The notes beneath the pieces were generated by a model, which was not told the DNA's origin, searched no databases, and worked only from the letters and a program-made list of their open reading frames with translations. Position numbers and translations under genes: made by a program. Of a stretch of DNA of 64,000 nucleotides, positions 35,301 to 49,255 are shown one piece after another. Every line of letters begins with the position of its first letter. The stretch's first letter is position 1. Source of the stretch: Aquila chrysaetos chrysaetos (Eukaryota; Chordata; Aves; Accipitriformes; Accipitridae); contig NC_044027.1 of the NCBI RefSeq assembly GCF_900496995.4, positions 8,084,743 through 8,148,742 on the forward strand, read 5' to 3'.

Positions 35301-38300
35301 CCGTGAGCCCAGAAAGGAGAAATCCTCTCCCCCTCTGCTGCTCAACCCTCCGTCCTCTGGCGTCAAAGGTGATGGAGCCACTAAACCGTATCACATTAGC
35401 GGTCTGCAGGCTTGGGTGGTGATGTGCACGTGAAGGGCTCTGGAACTGCCCAAACCCCTCAGAAAGGGGCATCGGGTAGTTGAAAATGCTTCAACTTTCC
35501 CTTCCTTTTGCAGAAAGGTGGTTTCTGAGCTCTCTCTAGGCAGGTGCTCTCTGGTAGCTACTGCACAGCTTGTCTGGGCACTGCTGCTGCTGAGGGAGAT
35601 CCTGAGGAGACGCAGTGAGTCACTGTGCACTGCTACATCGCAGCCCAGTTGGATTCCATGGTAATCACTGCTGGCTTTTCCTGATCAGGACCTCACAGCA
35701 AGCCTCTGCTTCAGGCTCTGTCCCTTTCTCATCCGGACTAGGAAAAACTGCAAGTACACATTAGCTGATCAAACTATTTCCATAAGACGTAGGCAGCAGC
35801 TGCAGCTTGGCTGTGGAGGGAGAACACATGTGCCTGCTGTCTGGAGAGGGAGGTGGGTGTATGGCCATTTAATTGTACAGTGGGCAAATGCTAAGGCAGT
35901 CGCTGACCCACTTTGTGAGGGCAGGTCGGACTTGATCTTGGCGTCGACTCGCAGTAGGAAGATGACCCATTAACAGTCAGCATCAGCTGAGCCTGGCGGG
36001 GCCTTCCCTGGGCAGAGCTGTCGGCAGTCTTGGTGGCAGCAGTCTACAGTCACGGGTCTGTTCTCTGGTGAGTTTCAGGTGCTGGAAGCGGTTTGGTGCA
36101 GTCTGGAAGGGTAACCTAATGCTGTCGCACAAGCTGAGACAGGCCTTGGGGACCCGCTGACAGGAGCCCTTGCTACCAAGGTGCGTCTCTCTTGGAGACC
36201 GAAAAGCCTGTTCCTAGCCTGCTGCAGAGATCCGGGATGGCTGTGTTCCATCTGCCACCCCGAGGATGTGCATGGGGCTCCCAGTGTGGCCACGGTGGAG
36301 GGAATTGGCTTCTTGATCTTGAGTTGCTGTTGCTACAGAAGGATGGGAAGAAATGCTGAGGACCAAGCAGTGGGAGCCCATCTCCCTGCAGTGGGGAACA
36401 CCAGTGCAGAAGGGCTCTGAGAAGAGATGAGATGTGGATGGGATGACTCAGGCTGTGTGATTTCACTTGCGGAGACCCTGGAGCTCTGTGGGGTTGAGGA
36501 CATTATATTTACCTGAGGCTCTTTGACCAGGCTCGTTCGCTTCTGGCCTCCTGGAGCTAGTTAGTAAGCTGCCAGCCCTGTTCTTTAGCACTAATTGGGA
36601 TTGAGCAGTTGGTGTAACTCAGTAATGTATTCGGGCACCTCCCAGGCTGCGCTTCTGGAGCTGTGAGGCAGCTCCACGAGGCAGCGGGGGCAGGGGGTGG
36701 CTGGCAGGCCCAGGAAGGGGCTGAAGCAGGAGTTTGAGGAAATCCCCTGCCAGCCTACCTGCCCTGGGCACCTCCACAGTTTGGGGAATGGTATCCAGTG
36801 GGTCTTGTAAGAGGAAATGTTGGGTTTGCTTGGCCATATGGATCTGTTCAGATTGCTTCCCAGCCAGACGGGCCAGAACTAAGCTTCAGAGGGGGATGAA
36901 GTACATAGCTGGGTAAGAAATGGTGGGATGTCCTGGCAGCAAGCTGCTCCCTGCCTGCAGGTGCCTCCTGGGCTGCAGTGAGTTCCAAAAAAACCTTCAG
37001 TCCTGTTCAGTGTAAATAGGGAAATTGGCCCTTATCCATATACTTGTCTAATCCTCTTTGCTTCCTTGGGATTTGCTGCTGCAAGAAGTCTGTAGGCTGT
37101 CTTACCAGGCGCTTCATTAAAAAACCTCTTTATTTGTCTCTTTACTGGCCATCACTGTGGCTTCTGCGAGTGTGCTCTAGGCCCTTGTACTGCAGGGCTC
37201 CTCTTCTGTCCTGGCACACTGCATCCAGCTCCAATTCTCTCTTGTTTTCTCTAGTCTCTTATCTCATGGAGAGGTTTTTTCCTGGTCTCAAACCCTTTCT
37301 GGAACCTTCTTAATTCTGTGTTGGACAAGATAAAGATAATCAGAGTGGAGCCCGCTACCCTGAGGAGCAGCTTCCCTCTCATCACATGATAGATTTGTTT
37401 GCGTTGTGCTGGAGCACGTCTGCAGTTCTGACGGCTGTTTTGTCCTGAGCAAGGTTTTTGTTAGATAGCTGACAGCTATGCCCTGGATGTTTCTTGCAGT
37501 GGCTGTACTGGTTTAGGAAGTAGTGGTATGGTGCGGAGTTGTGTGTTTACTAGAAGAAAAGATTTTTTTGGGGGGGTTGGGAGTGGGGAAGCTACTGAGA
37601 AAAATGTTAAGCCCTGCTAACTCAGCTGAACCCGTAGGGATGGTGGCCCCAGCAGAGCTCCTGACTTGTCTAGCACGCGTCAAGACTGCGCTTTATTAAA
37701 GACTGATTCTGTGGCTGCTGTGTTTAGCTCAGGTCTGTTGCTTCCCTCCACTTATGTTCCTGTCCCATGTCCCTGCTCATGTGTTACAGCTGCTGTCTCC
37801 TGGTATGACGAGTTCCAGAGGCTCTACGACACCATCCCTTGCGTGGAAGTGCAGGCTCTGAAGGAGCACAATGACCAGGTTTTGCACCTCAGCTTCTCCC
37901 ACTCTGGCTGTTTGTTTGCATCATGCTCCAAAGACTGTACCGTCAAGGTAAAGTGGCAGCCTCCCTTGCACAGCCCTTCCAGCTTTGATTTAGTGGGACT
38001 TAGCTGGGAGAGCAGCCTGTAGGAAGTCTGTGGAGAGGAGAGGTTTGACCAGGTGTCCCTGGACTTAGGCTGGTTCCTGCAGATGCTGAGTTGTTCTTAA
38101 AGCCACAGAACTTTAATGACTCTTGCAAACATAGCCTTGAGGGCTGTGGATTCCAGCTCCAGCCTGTGTGAAGGTGGCCAAGGTGCCTGCCTGGCTCTGG
38201 CTGCTTTCTAGGTGCAGATCAGTCCCCTGTTGTGCCATGGGTCTAACAAAGAGTGTGGAGATCCAGTGCAGAAGATGTCTTGCATGAGTGGTTGTCTTGC

Positions 38301-41300
38301 AAGAAGTATCTCTAAACATGCTGAAGAATCCAGCTGTGACAGTACCATTCACTGCCTGAACACCTTCTCCACTGGCTGATGGAGAAGTAGTCCTGCATTT
38401 AGCCGCTCTCCAAGGCTGTTGGCCATTTTCTGTCAGGGGAATTGACAGGGAAATCAGGACTGGGAGGCAGTTAAATAGGGTCTTTGATTTTTTTTTTTTT
38501 TTTTTTTTTTTCCTTGTCCTGGTGAGTGCTGACAAAACAGATGAAGTGGAACCTCTCAGGCTTCTCAAGTTTCCTGACTGTTTGTCTGTCTGTCTGTAGA
38601 TCTGGAGCAATGAGTTGGATATCTCCCTGCAGCACAGCTCCAACATGAGGCCGTACAACTGGAGCTATACACAGTTCTCCCAGTTCAACTCTGATGACTC
38701 CCTCCTTCTGGTGTCAGGTGTCTTTGTGGGGCCTCACAACTCCTCGTCAGGAGAGATTGCCGTAATCAGCATGGGTAAATGCCGCCCTCGCCTTCATTGG
38801 GGCTTACTGGGAGATGTGAAATGGTGGGTGCTGGGGTTCCCTTCCTCTTCAGGTGTGCAGTGGCCTTGACATCTGCTTGTCCTGCCTTCCATCATCTGTG
38901 CAAAGGGGTCCCAATCACAGTTTCATAGGGTAAACCTTCCAGATGATAGCCTTAACTCTGCTCAGGTCACCACATCATCACCTAAAGGCAGTGTAGCATA
39001 TATTTATTCTCACTTAACTTCTGTTCTAAGTGACAGTCTGGGCAAGGCAAGAAGTTATCCACATTACCTGTTGTGTTGAAGCCACCATTTCTGACTCAAG
39101 TGGTGCTAGTCCCACGCTGAGGTCTCGCGCGGCTTTCTGAAGTGCATTCTTCTGGGCCTGCTTCACCTCTTCTGATGCAGTTCTGTGAAACTTGCTAACC
39201 CCAGCTGCGTTGTCTCTCACTGTCTCTGTGCTACAGTCCCACTGTGCCATAAATCAAGGAGTGCTGCTAAAAGCACAGCTGTCTTGCTCAGAAAGGCCCT
39301 GAGCCCCAGGGACGGGAGTGAAGAAGTTCTGTACATGTTTGACTTGTTCTTGTCCTTGGGGTGTCTGCTTTGGGAGAAAGGCTGTGAGGTTAGATTGCTC
39401 TCTGGTCTGGCTCCATCTGACTGCCCTTTTATTTTGGTTTCCCGTGTGCATGCTCTCCCCACACATCTCTCTAGAAGAGAGAAGTAACCTATCTTCAGAG
39501 TAGTGTCTGGAACTGGATGGTGGTTGGGCAGTGTCTGCTCAGTTTGTGGTGGAGGTGCTGCATCAGTGCCTCTCCTGTGGAGACTTCGAGCCACTTCCTA
39601 TGTCTTCTGCCATGGTTTCTCCAGGGCCCTTGCTGGGAGCCATCACCTCACACTCGTGTTTCCCCTCCCTTCCAGAGAACTTCACACTGCTTTCCAGGGT
39701 GAGGAATAAGCCCTATGATGTGTTTGGCTGCTGGCTGAATGAAACCAACTTGATATCTGGCAATCTGCATCGGATTGGGCGTATAACCTCCTGTTCTGTG
39801 CTGTGGCTGAACAACGCTTTCCAGGTGAGATGCCTTTGTTCCAGCTCCACAGGCAGTGCAGCTTCCTGCTGGCTCCTGGGAGAGGAAAAGCTGTGGAGGA
39901 GGTGCAACCAGGGAAGAGTGGCCCAGTCCTCCTGTACTCCCTGTTTGTCGTCTCTGACTTGCCCTCAGGATCTTGAGCTTGAGGCAACCCTTGCGTGAGG
40001 TTTCTCCACGCTTGGTGTTGTGGTACCCATTGCAATATTCTAACTCTGCCCTCAGATTCCATTAACTCTTGCCCCATTAACTGGGATGAGGACTTGAGTG
40101 CAGTGCCCTAGAGCATGCGTTGCTCAACAGGAGAGTGGTTGAACCACAGCAGGGTTGCTGAGGTCCTTGATAGTATGCAACTGGGCCTGGGACGGCTGTA
40201 GTCTGGCACGTATCTGAGCAGTGGCTGTTCTCCCACTTGGCAGCTCAGTGCATTGTTCCTGGGAGCTGGAGCTAGCTGAGAGGCTGAGCTCAGCCCTGCC
40301 TGTCCTTGCTGACATTTCTGTGGGCCAGGTGATGTCTGATGCTGTGATGAGACCTGGAGATCAGTGTGTGCTGGCCTTAGACTGCTTGTTTGCTGCTTGT
40401 TCATTCTCTGGCACTTGTGCTGCTGGGACATGTTCCTCTTCCATGTTTTGCCTCTGTCTCAATGTCACAGCTGCACATCCTGGCGTTTTGTGTTTTTTAA
40501 CATGAATGATTGCTGGCCCTGGGTGGAATCCTCTGGTAGCAGAGACCCTTCCCATAACCACATCTCTGTGCTGCACTGACACTACAGTGTTAACTCTTCT
40601 ATCTCTGAGAGGCGAGGAAGGACCTTGCCCACTTTGACAGGGGGTGTTGAAGTGCAGCCGCAGACTGCCAGAGCAGTTAGGCAGAAAGAGACCTGCTGCT
40701 TGTGTCTGGGAGCAGATACCCCTCAGCAGGACCAGCCTGGTTATAGGCAAAGTCCAGGAGCATGGAGGTCCTCTGCCTCTGCTGCTTGTAGGCCAGTGGG
40801 TTGGCACTTCACGCTGCACCTATGTTTATCGCACAGGCCTGTTCCTGAAATTCTTGTAAAGCGCTGAGCAGCACCAGCTAATGACCTCAGGCAGAGGGGT
40901 GGCAGCAAAGCTTCCTGGCCTCTGTGTTCCCAACTCTGCTGTCATCTGCCTGCAGGAGCTTTTTGTCTTGGTGTGCCTACCTCTAAGATAGGAAGGAGTG
41001 CAACAAAGCTGGCCAGCCTCTTGAGCCATTTCTCATCGTCAGGACTCCATATAGGAGTGCAAAGAGAGGTCGGTGTGTGGCTGGTGTCCGCTGTGCAGGC
41101 TCAAGGTCTGAGCAGACAGCTCTTAGTTTGAGCTGTAGGAGTGACCCTCCAGTGAGGTGGTTCCTGCTTACTTCTCCCTTCTGCTTGCAGGGCATAGAGT
41201 CTGAGAATGTGAATGTAGTGAAGAGACTGTTCAAAATCCAGAACCTCAATGCCAGCACTATCCGGACTGTGATGGTGGCTGACTGCAGCCGGTATGATTC

Positions 41301-44300
41301 CCCAGACCTGCTCCTGGACTATGAGGAGCAGCTAGCTGCTTCCTCCACCTCCACCTGCCCAGTCTTTGATCTTGGCAGTGACAGTGAGGAAGAGGAGGCC
41401 AAGCCCAAGCAGATGCCGGAGCCAGCATTACAGGAATTTCCGGATGATGGGGGTGTGACAGCAGAGGACGGGCTGCAGCAGTTCTTTGATGATATCATGG
41501 AGGGCCGTGTGAGGCCTGCCATGACCGAGACAGAGTTGGAGACAAAGGTGGCTGAGCTGTTTGTACGCAACAGAACTAAACCGCCTGAGCTGAACCTGCT
41601 CTCCACGGACAGCAACAGCAAGACAAAATACTTAATCTTCACCACAGGATGCCTCACCTACTCCCCACACCAGATAGGTAAGGCTGTGGTCTGAGCGCAG
41701 GGCATGCCAGCCTCCCCGGGGGTGTGGGCTGCGGCTCGCTCTGAATTTGAATCTGGAAAAGACCTGTTTTATTTGCTGCCTGTTTGTGGTGAGTGAGTTG
41801 CAGTTTTGCTCAGGCTGCTGGATTCTTGATACGGGAGGCTTTTGAGATGCCCCTGGTCACTGAAGGGGGTTCAGCACCACAAGCACTTTGCCTGAGGGTT
41901 GTTTTGTTGCTACCAGGCTTGACACGTGGCCAAACAAGAAAGTCATGGCAAGGGGTGAGCAGAAGATCAAAAAGGAACTCCTGACTTGAGGACATCAGCC
42001 ATGAGTTGCGCACTAGGGGGTGGTTGGGAAGGGCGGCGATTGCCCTGATAGGAGTATGTGGAAGGCCCTCAGCCCTGTTGTCTTGTGGGGATGGAGAGGG
42101 CATCAGGGCAAGACTAGTTTGAGCAGCTTGAAGTTCACATGCGTGTGGCTTGCACAGTGCCCCTCAACTCTGGGAGACGAAGCCCTGCCTGCCCCTGTGC
42201 TTGCCTGCCTGATCCAGGTGATCACCCTGCATCAGGTGGCCTTTCAGCCTTGGTGAGACACTTGGGCACCCCTGGTTTGGTACTGAAGAGCCTTCATGGT
42301 GGGTTATTAGCTGCCCCAAGGGGTGTTTCCATGGCAAGCTGATGACAGGCAGCTTGCTGGGCACAGCCTCCTTGCTCAGTGGGGTACAGGGGATTGTAGT
42401 TGCAGCACAAGCCAGGCAATGGCGCTGCTGGTGACCTTTTTCTGGGTTAGGACTTCCCTTGCTCATCTGGGGCTCTCTTGTTGAGGCACTGGGACTAGCA
42501 GAGTCTGAATTTATAGGAAGCTAGTGCAGTGATGAGTAGAAGCAGGTAGACTAGCTGCTTTGCCAAAAGCCCCTAAAACTAGCAGAGAAGTTCAGTGGAA
42601 AGGACCAGACAGATAAGTAGAAATGTGGGGAGGGAAGGAGAGCTGCTTCCAGGCAAGAATACTCTTCTGTAAAGCCAGACAGTTTCAGTTCCTTTTGCTG
42701 CTTGCACAATTACAGCCTTACTTTACTGCTGCAGGCTCTTCTAACCTTCCTGTTACTTGGTCCTGCACCAGTACAGCCCAGTAAGGCAGGGAAAGGCAGT
42801 TTCCAAAGCTGTAGGCAACTTGGAGAAGAGTCACTTGGTCTTTGTCCACCTAAACTAGGAATGCGACCTGGACTGAGCATAGCTCTGCTCTGTGCTCCTA
42901 TCCATGGCCAGGTCTGCAGACCGATGTGGTGGACCTTGACCTGCCTCTGGACAAGTGGCAGGTGGTCTGCCGTGACTCAGCCCTGTAAGCAGCACTGCAT
43001 CTTGATCCGCTGGGTCAAGCAAATGCTGCCTTGCAGGCTGGGGCCTGCAGCGCGCGAAGGCGAAGTGTGGTGCAGAGGCAGCGCCTGCCTTTGGACTCCA
43101 CCGACTTCTAGTGCAGCATCCCAGGGCTGTGGGTTTTGGTGCCTTTGAACTCCAGTGACTAGCTGGCCCGTGGCACAGACTGGCTGTTCAGAGGGACGAA
43201 CCCTGGCTCAGCTCCTCTTCCAGCCATGAGTCACTGCAAAATGTTAGGTTTGCCCATTGGTTTGTGTGTCAAACCAGCCTTTGTGCATCTGCTGTCTGCC
43301 CCCAAGGAACTGGTACTTGAAAGAGCTCACTGTTGTGCTCATCTCTCACCAGCTGCTGGTGGGAGACGTGCTCCCAGCTGCTGGGCATCGGTGCTATCTT
43401 GCCTGATCTGCGGCACGCAAGCACTTCTCCTGCAGGAGTTTCCTTTGAGCTTCTGTCTCCCTTGTGCTGGTGGCAGGCTTGAGTCATGGGCAAAGCTGCC
43501 TGTTCCGCTGGCTTGTGCGTGTGGGGACCACATAGCTGAGTTTGGAACTGGGAGTGTAGTGCTGCAGAAATGAGGATGAAGATGCTGGTGAGCAATGCCA
43601 GTTGAGTGGAAGAGCAAGGGTCCTGTCCTGAAGGTCCTGGGCTGTCCAGGTTCAGATGCAGTGATGTTGTGAAGGGCCTCGGACTTGAGGTGCAGTGTGG
43701 TGTCACCCTGACGTTGTTGGTCTGCGGAAGGGGACTAAAATGAAGGGTGTTAGGCCATGATTCCCTTGGAGGGGCGCAGGGATGGGCCATCTTCCAGCTA
43801 CTCTTGGACCTGCTGAGGATTAAGCCCATCCGTGCCCAAGAGCTGCTGAGGCTCACAGGAGTCCTCCAGGAAGCTATTGTAGATTGTTTGTGTTTGGGAC
43901 CTCTGCCTAGAGCTGGAAGGGGACAGGGCTTGACCCATAGCCTGTGTCTCATTTACTCAGGAAGTTCAAAAGCTATAAAGCGCTTGAGCCCAGTTTGGGT
44001 TTAAACCCCAGTTCTTGGAACTTTCTGGGGATGACCCCCATCTGTGCTTGACAGCATCGGGGGAAAACCCTGCTGCAGCCAGTGTATCTGCTGGGCCTTT
44101 TCCAGGCTGGATATTGAAGGAAGTGGGCTCAGCCCAAGGATTTGTTTAGGAGAAAAACCCTTCTGCAGCCAGAGTGTCTCCCGGACCAGTGCAGCTTCCC
44201 TGTGCTTCAGAGCACGCTGCAGGCTGGGCTTGGAGTGAGGTGTGGCTGTACTGGCTGGATTGGCAGCTGGGCGCTGGGCATCTCCCTGGCTGGGGTTGAA

Positions 44301-46256
44301 TGTGCCAGCGTGTCACTTTCGGGCAGCGTCCTGGCCAAAAGCACCACATGGGAGAGCTTGAAGGAGCCTGGCAGGGACAGGAGCCCTGTCCTGGTCCTCG
44401 ACTGTAGGCAAGCCAGTTCTCCTTTCTTAGCAGTGCTAAGGGAAGCCCCTTCTTGAAGCCTGGGGACTTCCACCAGCCTTGCTGTCTGCTGGCAGCAGCC
44501 TGCAGAACCACCTGATTCTGCTTTCTGTCCCCAAGGGATTAAAAGGATCCTGCCCCATCAGATGACAACTGCTGGGCCGGTGCTTGGGGAGGAGAGGCGC
44601 TCAGATGAGTTCTTTGACTCACTGGATCATGTCATCGACATCCATGGGCACATCATTGGCATGGGCCTCTCCCCTGACCACAGGTGAGTGTGGTGGTGTG
44701 GCAGTGCTGGCTTCAGACACTGCAGGGGGTGGGCGACAGCTGCTTTGGGGCTTTGTGGGGTGAACAGGAGAAGAAATGACTGTAGTGGATGGATCAGGGT
44801 GCCTGCACAGGCTGCTCTGCTTGTTCACGTCCCATTTATGTCCTAGTGCTGATGGCATGTGTTACCACGTGAGCATCTCCCCAGATCTCGGCAGGAATGC
44901 TTTCCTCCCTCTGCGCTGCTGAGCCCGGTTCAGGATAGGGTCAGGCAAGGAGCCTTGTAAGAGTGAAGGAGCTGCCCACACCAATGTGTCTTGTTCCTGA
45001 GGCAGATCAATACACCTTAAGGTTGGTTTTAATGGGATTAAAGAGGCTTGACCTAGCCCCTAGGGCCCACCTTCCCAATTGTGGTGGCCCTTTCCTTTCC
45101 AAACATGGCAAGAAGTGTTTCAGCAATGTGTTGCCATGTTTCAGCCTGGATTTTAGTGAGCTGAGCTGCAGGCTTGCTAAGGACCGGAGAAACTGCTCAG
45201 TCCCTGCCCCGCCTGACTGCACTGCACATTTACAGCTAGGGGCTTGGTGAGCTTCATTGCATGCAGCGAGGTGCAGGGTAACCCCTCTGCTCCCCTCCCC
45301 AAGGTACCTGTATGTGAACAGCCGTGCCTGGCCTCGGGACTGTGTCATCTCTGACCCGATGCAGCCACCACCCATTGCCGAGGAGATCGATCTGCATGTG
45401 TTTGACCTGAAGACAATGAAGGAGGTGAAAAGAGCCCTCCGTGCGCATCGGGCCTACACACCCAATGAGGAGTGCTTCTTCATCTTCCTGGATGTCAGCA
45501 GGGACTTCGTAGCAAGGTCTGTGGTGATGGGGCCGGGCAGGATTCTGACCCTGTGTCCGGGGGGGCTCGGGGCCAGCACTGCAGGCCAGCTTGTGCAAGC
45601 AGGGCTGGTCCATGTGCTGGAAACTCCTGCGTGTTGTGAGCAGAGCAGGAAATGGGAGATTTGTAAAGAGCAGAGGGACTGAATCAGAGGGTGCTGTTAA
45701 AGGCTGTCCACCCTGGTCCTGTTGTGAAATCAGTGAGGAAAGGGGAAATTCTGGGCTGTGGCATGTTTGGCAGCAGGTGGCAAATGCCCTTCCTGGGGGC
45801 TGCAGGCAGCAGGTGCCATGGACCGAGTTGAAGGGGCTCTTCAAACAGCCCTGGGTTCCCAGAAGGAGCTGGCCTGCCCCTGCTGACAGGGCTGCAGATG
45901 GAGGCTGGGGTACTCTCTGCCTCCATCTGCGTGGAAGGAAGGGGATTGGGAGCGGCAAGTTATTGGGGCTGCTGGGGTGACGTCCTGACCGGTGCCTTGT
46001 CCACCACAGTGGGGCAGAGGATCGCCATGGCTACATCTGGGACCGGCACTATAACATCTGCCTGGCAAAACTGCAGCACGACAACGTGGTCAACTCAGTG
46101 GCGTTCAGCCCGGTGGAGCAGGAGCTGCTCCTGACAGCCAGCGATGACACCACCATCAAGGTGTGGCGCTCCCCTCGCACGGTGCGCATCCAGCAGGCCA
46201 GGAAGCCGAGGCCCAGGAAACTGCTCTTCTCCTGGCTCATGAACCAGAGAAGCTGA
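34925..46256 (+). CDS. FBXW5: F-box/WD repeat-containing protein 5
   Basis: Eight coding exons: 34925-35117, 37790-37947, 38600-38774, 39676-39824, 41191-41677, 44536-44683, 45304-45516, 46010-46256, for 589 aa with all junctions GT-AG and in phase. An F-box spans about residues 5-50 (LLPDSVLYEIFLYLDHVDV, then LVCRQWHAVARDEFLW). WD repeats follow, clear in SFSHSGCLFASCSKDCTVKI and TASDDTTIKVWRSPR near the end. Exon 5 carries an acidic linker (DLGSDSEEEEAK) that is longer than I recall in the 566-aa human protein. FBXW5 is a substrate receptor: its F-box binds SKP1 in SCF ligases, and it can also serve CUL4-DDB1. Known mammalian targets include the centriole protein SASS6, TSC2 and EPS8. The 2.7-kb intron 1 and 2.9-kb intron 5 show no nested gene. 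It converges on TRAF2. Confidence 0.97.
35118..37789 (+). other. FBXW5 first coding intron
   Basis: The intron opens GTGCGC and ends in 'gtgttacag'. Its first 200 bases belong to the CpG island. I see no exon, RNA gene or clear mobile element in the rest. Confidence 0.6.
38488..38511. repeat. poly-T run in FBXW5 intron 2
   Basis: A run of 24 T residues lies about 90 bp upstream of the FBXW5 exon 3 acceptor. It is longer than most homopolymers in the window. It could be the tail of a minus-strand retroposed piece or simple slippage; no retrocopy is recognised next to it. Confidence 0.8.
41678..44535 (+). other. FBXW5 intron 5
   Basis: This is a 2.9-kb intron with a GTAAGG donor and a CCCCAAG acceptor. 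No nested gene, RNA or clear transposon is seen. Open frames of 100-230 codons inside it have no recognisable domain. Confidence 0.55.
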
Positions 46257-48045
46257 ACCCAGGTACACCTGCTCCTCCAGCTTCCTCACTGCAGCCACCT
46301 CCTCTGGAGCTTGCAGAGCTTTGAGCCCTGCACAACAGAGACGAGCTCTGGGCACACGAATCCCATCCGCTGAGTCAGGAGGGATCCCGGTAGTGGGAAT
46401 TGCTTCCTCCTCGGAGCATCTGCTTCAAAGACGGAACGTAAGAGCCAAGGGCCAGTTCCTGAGCCCGTCGGGCAGCAGCCCAAGCTGGTCACTGCAGGGT
46501 AGGCTCCTCACAGCTTCTCACGAACGCTGCTACTTGGTCACAGCTCTCTCTGGGTGAGCTTTGGTCTCCGAGAACAGACTGAGGCACGTCTCCAGCATTT
46601 GTACTGTGTGAGCCTCGGACATGGCTGACCTCGCTGAGAGCTACCAGCTGCAGAGCACTTGGCAGAAGCCATGGTACAGTGCTGTGCTGCCTTACTGCAG
46701 GACACTTTTAATATAGTAGTTTTATTAATGTTTGTTTGTCCCAAACCTCCATGGGCAACTCATCTAGCTGTTGGGTAATGCTGAGTGCCTCTTCCCACAT
46801 GGCGTCTTGGCCCCAGGGGGCAGCAGGGACTGGAGGGCAGTGAGAAGGCAGTGGGGGAGGCAGGGCTGGGGTGGGGGCTGGCTGGCATCTTGTGTGGCCC
46901 CTGGGGATGCAGCCAGTGCCCTGTCGATGCCTTCTGTTAGCAACTACGTGTTGATATCACCAGTTTCCAAACTTGAGAGTGGGGAGGGCTGGTGGTAACA
47001 TGGTGCTGGCTTTGCCTCTGTCTTCCTCAGCTAAGTAGCATTTAAATAAGCTATGGCATCAGCAACGTATTTATTCTAGGGGATCCACTGTCCCTTCCCA
47101 AGGGGGCAGCCATGAGGATGGCTGGTGGGTCTCATGGTCACCTCCCGCCCATGCTACTCAAGTTGTGGCACTTTAGGTTCTCTTGGTATGTTTTCCGTGA
47201 GTAGGTGAAGGCACCCATGGGTGGCTGCAGGTATTCACCCATGGAGGAGCACAGCCCACCTGCCTGAAGTGACAGTTTCAATAAGCTTCCTTCCTCCTGG
47301 GCTGACTTGCCATGGGTTTGGTGATTAGCTCCCCCTGGGGACCCCTCTGACAGTAGAGCTGACACTTGAAGCAATTACAAGCTTGGTGGTGTTTGCTCTG
47401 TATCTGTCCCTGAAGCTTTTCTCCCTGCAGCAGGTACCCGAATGTAAGAGTCTAAAATTAAGCCCCTAATCTTGACTTGGCCTAGATGGCTGGGGCTGGC
47501 AGTGAACCCAGGAGCTGCAGTCACTCCTGGGAGCTGGGCTCTGGGCTGCATCCAGAAAGGAGCTGTGTCTCAGCCAGGGGCTGGGGGAGGCATTTCGGGA
47601 CTCCCCTGGGAGCACCGGGGGCAGTTGTCTGTGCCACTCACTGCCTTGGGTTGCAAATAGACTTAATGGAGGCAGCAGCTACTGTCTTGATATGCACTGA
47701 TGGCTTTAACAGCTCCTGTGGCCCTTGGCAGGAGGGTTTGTACCCTCATTCTGCTGTGCCCCAGCAGGTGCCCATGGCTTTATCCAAAACCCTGTACTCA
47801 GGTTTTCTGTCATCATAGGACTTCCAGAAACAAGGGAGTCTGTGTGTGTGCACACAGGATCCACATCCAGCGCTCTCTGTCCAGTCACACAGCAAAGGAA
47901 CAGCCTCTACCCTCCTCCCCTGAGATTGTAAAATCTCTTCTCCCTGGGCTCGGTGTAGTAGTGAGCAAGGCACTGAGGGTTTATGTTTGTACCGAGTTCT
48001 GCTCTTCACTATGCCATTGAATAAATATTCTGCTAAAGCATCTCT
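46257..48045 (+). other. FBXW5: FBXW5 3' UTR (inferred)
   Basis: The first good AATAAA downstream of the FBXW5 stop is at 48,020-48,025, followed by a T-rich downstream stretch. This gives a 3' UTR of about 1.8 kb. A shorter form ending in the AT-rich patch near 46,710-46,735 cannot be excluded. No other gene is seen here. Confidence 0.5.
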
Positions 48046-49255
48046 GCAATGTGAGTTTGTTTTTTTTCTGAGTGCTCTTCTTCTACTGAAGCAGAACTGA
48101 GGCCAGAAGTGTCATGGTGCTGTGCCTACAGCTGCTTGAGCACTGCAGAAATAGCTGACCAAGTTGTAGTTACCTGTCCTGGGCTGTGGAGTGCAGGCAG
48201 AAAGCTGTGAAACAACAGGAAAAGAGGAGAGAGGCAGAGAATTGCCCAAATCTTCTTTGTTCTCATGGAGGAGGATGGGACAGCCCTGGGAAAGGGGAGC
48301 AGCAGGTCATAGCAGCCTTGGGAAGGTGCTTCTCTGCCAAGACTGAGTGCTGCAGGCTCCAGGATGGGCCAGGGCCTGGAGCATCTGGCTTCTCTGTGTC
48401 CCTCCTTGATTTCTAGTTTTTTCAAGCACTAACAGACACTGACTGGGTAAGTGGAAAGCAAGCATTGGGGCCAGTCCTGTCCTGCTGGTAGGAATTCCTG
48501 TGCTGCAGCAGCATCACCAGCTGCAATGCCAATGTCTCCTTACAGCCTTTTGCTATCTTGGTCCATCGTGCAGCAGCTGTATGGAGGTGGATCTGGCTGC
48601 TCCTTGGAGGGGACAGGCCCCCTTGAGTACCCCTCATATTTGTCTCCTTTCCAGCCATGCAGGTAGAGGCAGCTGTGCTGCTGTTCCCCAGCACAGGCTG
48701 AGTCCCTCGGCTGGTGCTACAGGTCTGGAGGGGCAGGACAGGGCCTCCTGCAGGGACAGCAGGAGCAGCACAGGCACTTGGCTCCCAAAAACAACTAAAA
48801 ACCACCAGCCTGTCCTAGAGGAGCTCAGCAGCTGCTTTATTATCCAGTACCCAGGAACATGAGTGTAATGTGTTGGCTTTGCCTTTCCAGTTGTTCTGCA
48901 GCTCCTCTCTGCTGCTGTTGGTAAAGCTGGCCCAGCACCACTGTGCCTGGTCCCAAGAGCTCTGCAGCCCCTGGTACCTGTGAAGCTCCAGCAGCCAGGC
49001 TGGGGCCAGGTCACACCCCCTCCAGGAGTTCCTTCCCTGCCTGATCTGGCACCCCTTGTTTGGAAGCTGCAGTGCTGGTGCTGAGCAGACCCCCCTGCCC
49101 CCCAGGGCTGCAGCATTACTGCAGGGAGGCAGCAGCTGGGGAAAGCTCCCAGCACAGAAATAACTCCCACAACCCCCGAGGTGATCCTGCCCTGCTCCTC
49201 TTCCACCCCGTGCAGTGCTGGAGCCCCAGCAGACCATAGATTGCACAACACTGAT
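48046..49255. other. spacer between the convergent FBXW5 and TRAF2 tails
   Basis: About 1.2 kb without a recognisable gene. A second minus-strand AATAAA at 48,837-48,842 may give a longer TRAF2 transcript. Confidence 0.5.

Noticed and set aside
38488-38511. Poly-T run as the tail of a processed pseudogene
   Set aside because: No gene-like sequence or target duplication was found beside it; slippage is the simpler explanation.
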